Source: SZUA-545 sp050297855 (GTDB lineage Bacteria > Campylobacterota > Campylobacteria > Campylobacterales > SZUA-545). From it: DNA of 54,958 nucleotides. Under the pieces are notes generated by a model that saw nothing but the letters and a program-made list of their open reading frames with translations, was not told where the DNA came from and searched no databases. This document shows positions 52,368 through 54,958 of the stretch, one piece after another. The stretch covers positions 1-54,958 of the forward strand of contig JBNKTC010000015.1 of assembly GCA_050297855.1 (NCBI GenBank), in the 5' to 3' direction. The position numbers and the translations under genes are program-made. The first letter of the stretch is position 1. Each line of letters starts with the position of its first letter.

Positions 52368-53207
52368 CTAGTGTGCTCCTTCGATATGTATCTCTATCCC
52401 GTGCTTCAGGTTGTCCGATGTAAACATATCGGTTAATTTCAAATATGTTGTTGCTGGCGGCATCGTCAGTTTTAGTGATCGTGTCGATCGGTCCCGCTTG
52501 TAAATTTTCAGGATATTCAAGTTGGCATTATAGCAGATAATATATGGATGCCAGAGGTCGGGATAGTGACTTTTTATAATGGCATAGGAGGCATTGTCGT
52601 CCACCTGGAACCAGTATTCGCCCCGCGGGTCGTTATAGGCGGTCGCATTGCCGTCGGTGGGAAGCTTATGGGTCTCAAGAAGGACCGGTTTGTCGGTACG
52701 GAGTGCGTACTCCCAGAGGTTGGCTTTATTGACGATGTTGTCGATACCGATGTTGTATTTTTCGAGCTCTTCGGAGAGTATCAACGGATCGATAGCGTGT
52801 TCGCTGTTATAGACGATGGTCCATTCTGTCCGGTTGGCATCCCGTGACAGTTGGTTGGTCAGGATGTAGTGATATCCCAGTTTGTTCAGAGAATCCGAAA
52901 GGGCTTTCATCATAAAAAGCGGGTACATATCGGAGACGAATTTTGCCTGCAGGCGGACGGGATCTTTAAAAAAGATCCGGAGCAGTCCGTTCTCTTTAAG
53001 GACTTTGACGATCTTGATGACATCGGCTTGTCCGTTTTCGTCCACAAACTCGTCCTCGTACTGAAAGAGGATATCCAGCAGTTTTTTGTGGGTCTTGCGA
53101 CTCTCGTCATCTACGAGGGCGGCGATCTTTTCATCAATGGTATCCGAGGCAGTCAGGGGACAGAGTGCGGCAAGGAGAAGGAGTGGGAAAAGGAGTCGTC
53201 TAATCAT
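52368..53207 (-). CDS. Conserved exported protein, unknown
   Basis: 279 residues with a signal peptide (1-20, PLTA-SDT). The rest is periplasmic, mixed alpha/beta, without recognised motif; it contains LGYHYILTNQLS and a C-terminal strand-rich part (YPDLWHPYIICYNANLNILKI). The four-base overlap with the membrane protein gene upstream suggests a joint function. I recall a periplasmic protein of unknown function at this position in C. jejuni (Cj0151c region), which is unverified here. Confidence 0.75.
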   Translation of the reverse strand: MIRRLLFPLLLLAALCPLTASDTIDEKIAALVDDESRKTHKKLLDILFQYEDEFVDENGQADVIKIVKVLKENGLLRIFFKDPVRLQAKFVSDMYPLFMMKALSDSLNKLGYHYILTNQLSRDANRTEWTIVYNSEHAIDPLILSEELEKYNIGIDNIVNKANLWEYALRTDKPVLLETHKLPTDGNATAYNDPRGEYWFQVDDNASYAIIKSHYPDLWHPYIICYNANLNILKIYKRDRSTRSLKLTMPPATTYLKLTDMFTSDNLKHGIEIHIEGAH

Positions 53208-54073
53208 TCTTCAATGGGTTCGAGAATATTGTCCTGTGGGACGGGTGTCGTTTCGATGGTCTCTTCTTCTGGTTCGGGTGTCTCTTCCGGTTCTTTTTCA
53301 ACAGGCTTCTTTTTGGGAAGCGGGACTTTTCTGACATTAAGCGTACCGTCTTTAAAGGTGATCTTATGGACGTTGTGGACGTCCGGCGAGATCACCTGGT
53401 CATTAAAGACGAGGGTAAAGTGACCATGGCCCAGCGTGATCTGCTGATCCCGCGAAGGGTCCAGTTCGAGGCGGTCACGGAAGATCTTATTCTCCTGGTG
53501 ATTATTGTCCAGATATTTGATCCCGATCCAGAGATCACCCCGTGAGGTGATATAGAACGTATCTTTTTTGACCGGGGGGATCACCTTCTCCACTTCGGTT
53601 GTTTTGGGGGTTTCGATCTGCAGTTTTTCCGCTTCCTGCGTACCCTCTTTTTGCTGTTCGAGCGTCTCTTTGGCCTCATCGACGATATAGTTCTGGGAGG
53701 CCGCTGTCTCCTCGGCTACCCCGTCGCCGTTTTTCGGAAAGATGATAAAAAGGACGACAAAAAAGGCGATAATCCCCAGGGCGATGTAGATATAGAGCTT
53801 GTTTTCGATGTTGCCGTCGTTCTCTTTGGGGGCGACGACAAAGATATCCTTTTCATCGTCATTCTCTTTTTTGTACGCTTCGTACTCCTCCATCCAGTCG
53901 TCCATATCGAGGTCGTACTCACGCTTGAGGATTTTCATCAAACCGGTTGCCTTGGTCCGGTTGAAAATCTCAAAGTTTTTGTTCTTGATCGCATTGAACT
54001 CGTCGACGGAGATATAGGTCCGTTGGTAGACTTCAATGGGATCGAGTTTTTCCAGTTCCTCAAAACCTTTCAT
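53204..54073 (-). CDS. Single-pass membrane protein with RodZ-like C-terminal domain
   Basis: 289 residues: a cytoplasmic N-terminal part (1-90) with helical repeats (ATGLMKILKREYDLDMDDW), one membrane segment (about 92-112), a Glu-rich linker, a beta-rich periplasmic domain (LWIGIKYLDNN ... HGHFTLVFNDQ) like the DUF4115 domain of RodZ, and a Pro/Glu tail. Topology fits a protein linking cytoplasm to envelope, possibly in shape or division. It lacks the clear N-terminal HTH of RodZ. It overlaps rlmB by 14 bases and the exported-protein gene by four. Confidence 0.7.
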   Translation of the reverse strand: MKGFEELEKLDPIEVYQRTYISVDEFNAIKNKNFEIFNRTKATGLMKILKREYDLDMDDWMEEYEAYKKENDDEKDIFVVAPKENDGNIENKLYIYIALGIIAFFVVLFIIFPKNGDGVAEETAASQNYIVDEAKETLEQQKEGTQEAEKLQIETPKTTEVEKVIPPVKKDTFYITSRGDLWIGIKYLDNNHQENKIFRDRLELDPSRDQQITLGHGHFTLVFNDQVISPDVHNVHKITFKDGTLNVRKVPLPKKKPVEKEPEETPEPEEETIETTPVPQDNILEPIEE

Positions 54074-54749
54074 GTGTAATCCTATCTATTAGAATTGCCG
54101 CTGCGTTGCTGACATTTAGGGAATCGAAATCGTGGTGCATCTTGATGGTGACTTCATGGTCAAGCTTTTTGACAAGCCGACCGGGAAGACCTTCTGATTC
54201 ACTACCGAGAAAAAGGGCCACTTTCTGTTGGGAGCACCCTTTTGGCATATCCCCGCCTTCCAGAGTCGCACCGAGGGTGAGAAAGCCGGAAGTCTTGAGT
54301 TCGTTGTGCAGATCGAAAACATTTTTTACGACGGCGACAGGGATATCGAAGAGTGCGCCGCTGCTCGTCTTGACGGCACCCTGCCAGTTGACCTGGGCAA
54401 GACCGCTTACGATAACGGCATCCATACCGAGGGCATGGGCACTTCGCATGATTGCACCGATATTCCCCATATCCGTAATCCCCGATAAGACGACGATCCT
54501 GTTAAAATGTTTGAGGTTTTCAAACGCCTGGGGGACAAACTCATCGAGTTCCGCTAAGATTCCCTGATGATTGCCTCCCCGGCTGAGAGCCTGCGCCTTT
54601 TTCGTGTCGACCCGCGCTACGGGAATACCTTTTTGTGTAATACGGGAAAAAAGTTTTTTGTCGATCTCTTTGGCTACCAACACCTTTTTAATCAAGGTGT
54701 GGTGCTTCTCCAATAGGTAGAGGACTACCTGTTTCCCATACACAGTCAT
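54060..54749 (-). CDS. rlmB: 23S rRNA (guanosine2251-2'-O)-methyltransferase RlmB-like
   Basis: 229-231 residues of the SpoU/TrmH family: N-terminal substrate-binding domain, then motif 1 NIGAIMRSAHALG, motif 2 LFLGSESEGLPG and motif 3 SLNVSNAAAILI forming the knot. ATG 54749 is taken as start; a TTG at 54755 has the better ribosome-site spacing (AAGG six bases before) and would add two residues. It modifies the 23S rRNA peptidyl-transferase region. It follows rsmI by about 20 bases. Confidence 0.92.
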   Translation of the reverse strand: MTVYGKQVVLYLLEKHHTLIKKVLVAKEIDKKLFSRITQKGIPVARVDTKKAQALSRGGNHQGILAELDEFVPQAFENLKHFNRIVVLSGITDMGNIGAIMRSAHALGMDAVIVSGLAQVNWQGAVKTSSGALFDIPVAVVKNVFDLHNELKTSGFLTLGATLEGGDMPKGCSQQKVALFLGSESEGLPGRLVKKLDHEVTIKMHHDFDSLNVSNAAAILIDRITHERF

Positions 54750-54768
54750 GGTCAATTCTAACCTTATT

Positions 54769-54958
54769 TTACTTAGATAAAAGCAAATTATAACACGCTT
54801 TGCTGTTTTTGCCGGAAAGTTTGGAAAGCAGCTTGGCAGCCTCTTTCTTTGGCATATTGGAAGGGCTCAAAATATCGATAATTTCAGGATCGAACTCCTG
54901 GATTGTAACGGAGTTGAGGATGACGGCCCACTCTCCTTTTAGGTTGGCTGTTTTGATC
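54769..54958 (-). CDS. rsmI: RsmI 16S rRNA methyltransferase, C-terminal fragment
   Basis: 63 codons ending TAA at 54769, open to the window edge. The piece LKGEWAVIL and the final helix KKEAAKLLSKLSG ... CYNLLL match the C-terminal end of RsmI (16S rRNA cytidine1402 2'-O-methyltransferase). The 5' part lies beyond the window. The identification rests on a short tail plus the neighbour rlmB. Confidence 0.65.
   Translation of the reverse strand, partial: IKTANLKGEWAVILNSVTIQEFDPEIIDILSPSNMPKKEAAKLLSKLSGKNSKACYNLLLSK

Noticed and set aside
1..54958. CRISPR arrays, tRNA or rRNA genes
   Set aside because: No regularly spaced repeats and no tRNA-like GTTCGA arms other than that of ssrA were noticed by eye; a tRNAscan or CRISPR search would settle it.

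Overview
The window looks like a chromosomal segment of a free-living Campylobacterota (epsilonproteobacterial) bacterium, probably a sulfur- or hydrogen-oxidising relative of Sulfurimonas/Sulfuricurvum. This is inferred from gene content: an epsilon-type porin, an LPP20-family lipoprotein, a Csd3-like M23 peptidase, a CheB without receiver domain, an ssrA tag ANNTDYRPAYAAA, and the order rsmI-rlmB-membrane protein-exported protein-aminotransferase, which I recall (from memory, unchecked) from Campylobacter jejuni. The species cannot be named from sequence alone. Base composition is moderately GC-rich except for a clearly AT-rich patch at about 12.4-13.9 kb. No rRNA, tRNA, CRISPR array or intact insertion sequence was seen.

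Layout. 0-12.3 kb (mostly + strand): end of a histidine kinase, a porin, an OmpR-type regulator, a 1726-residue Ser/Thr kinase-ATPase-GAF-histidine kinase fusion, a nucleotidyltransferase-like protein, a TPR membrane protein, a membrane diguanylate cyclase, and a cytochrome c/thioredoxin pair. 12.3-13.9 kb: an AT-rich islet at the 3' end of ssrA with a 31-residue ORF, a small HTH gene broken from a membrane segment by an in-frame TAG, and a nucleotide-cyclase-fold protein. 13.9-24.9 kb (mostly - strand): ssrA, trpA, an HPt protein, panB (+), yraN-like, a lone formate-dehydrogenase-like catalytic subunit, hom, LPP20 lipoprotein, AI-2E-type permease, ruvB, rsmE and an M23 peptidase.

25.0-35.3 kb (+ strand): lipoprotein/AAA ATPase pair, PAP2 phosphatase, periplasmic rhodanese, EptA-like transferase, a Y1-transposase-like protein with altered catalytic motif, DedA, uppP, a lone ABC ATPase, PBP1A and a methyltransferase. 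Much of this run concerns the envelope: lipid A-type phosphate editing, undecaprenyl phosphate recycling and peptidoglycan polymerisation.

35.4-42.7 kb (+ strand) is the most unusual part: two copies of a module made of a 112-residue membrane-anchored small protein followed by a TonB-dependent receptor, then a polyferredoxin fused to a NosL-like copper-binding domain. The first receptor carries the CxxxM and HxM pair of the OprC copper receptor, so I read the locus as a candidate copper (or copper plus second ligand) acquisition system with an undescribed small-protein component.

42.8-55.0 kb: two tandem Na/Pi-cotransporter-like genes, a small coiled-coil protein, an S24-type repressor with a palindrome over its own promoter, then on the - strand rsmI (partial), rlmB, two envelope proteins, an aminotransferase, a chemoreceptor, cheB (apparently without an AUG/GUG/UUG start) and cheR.
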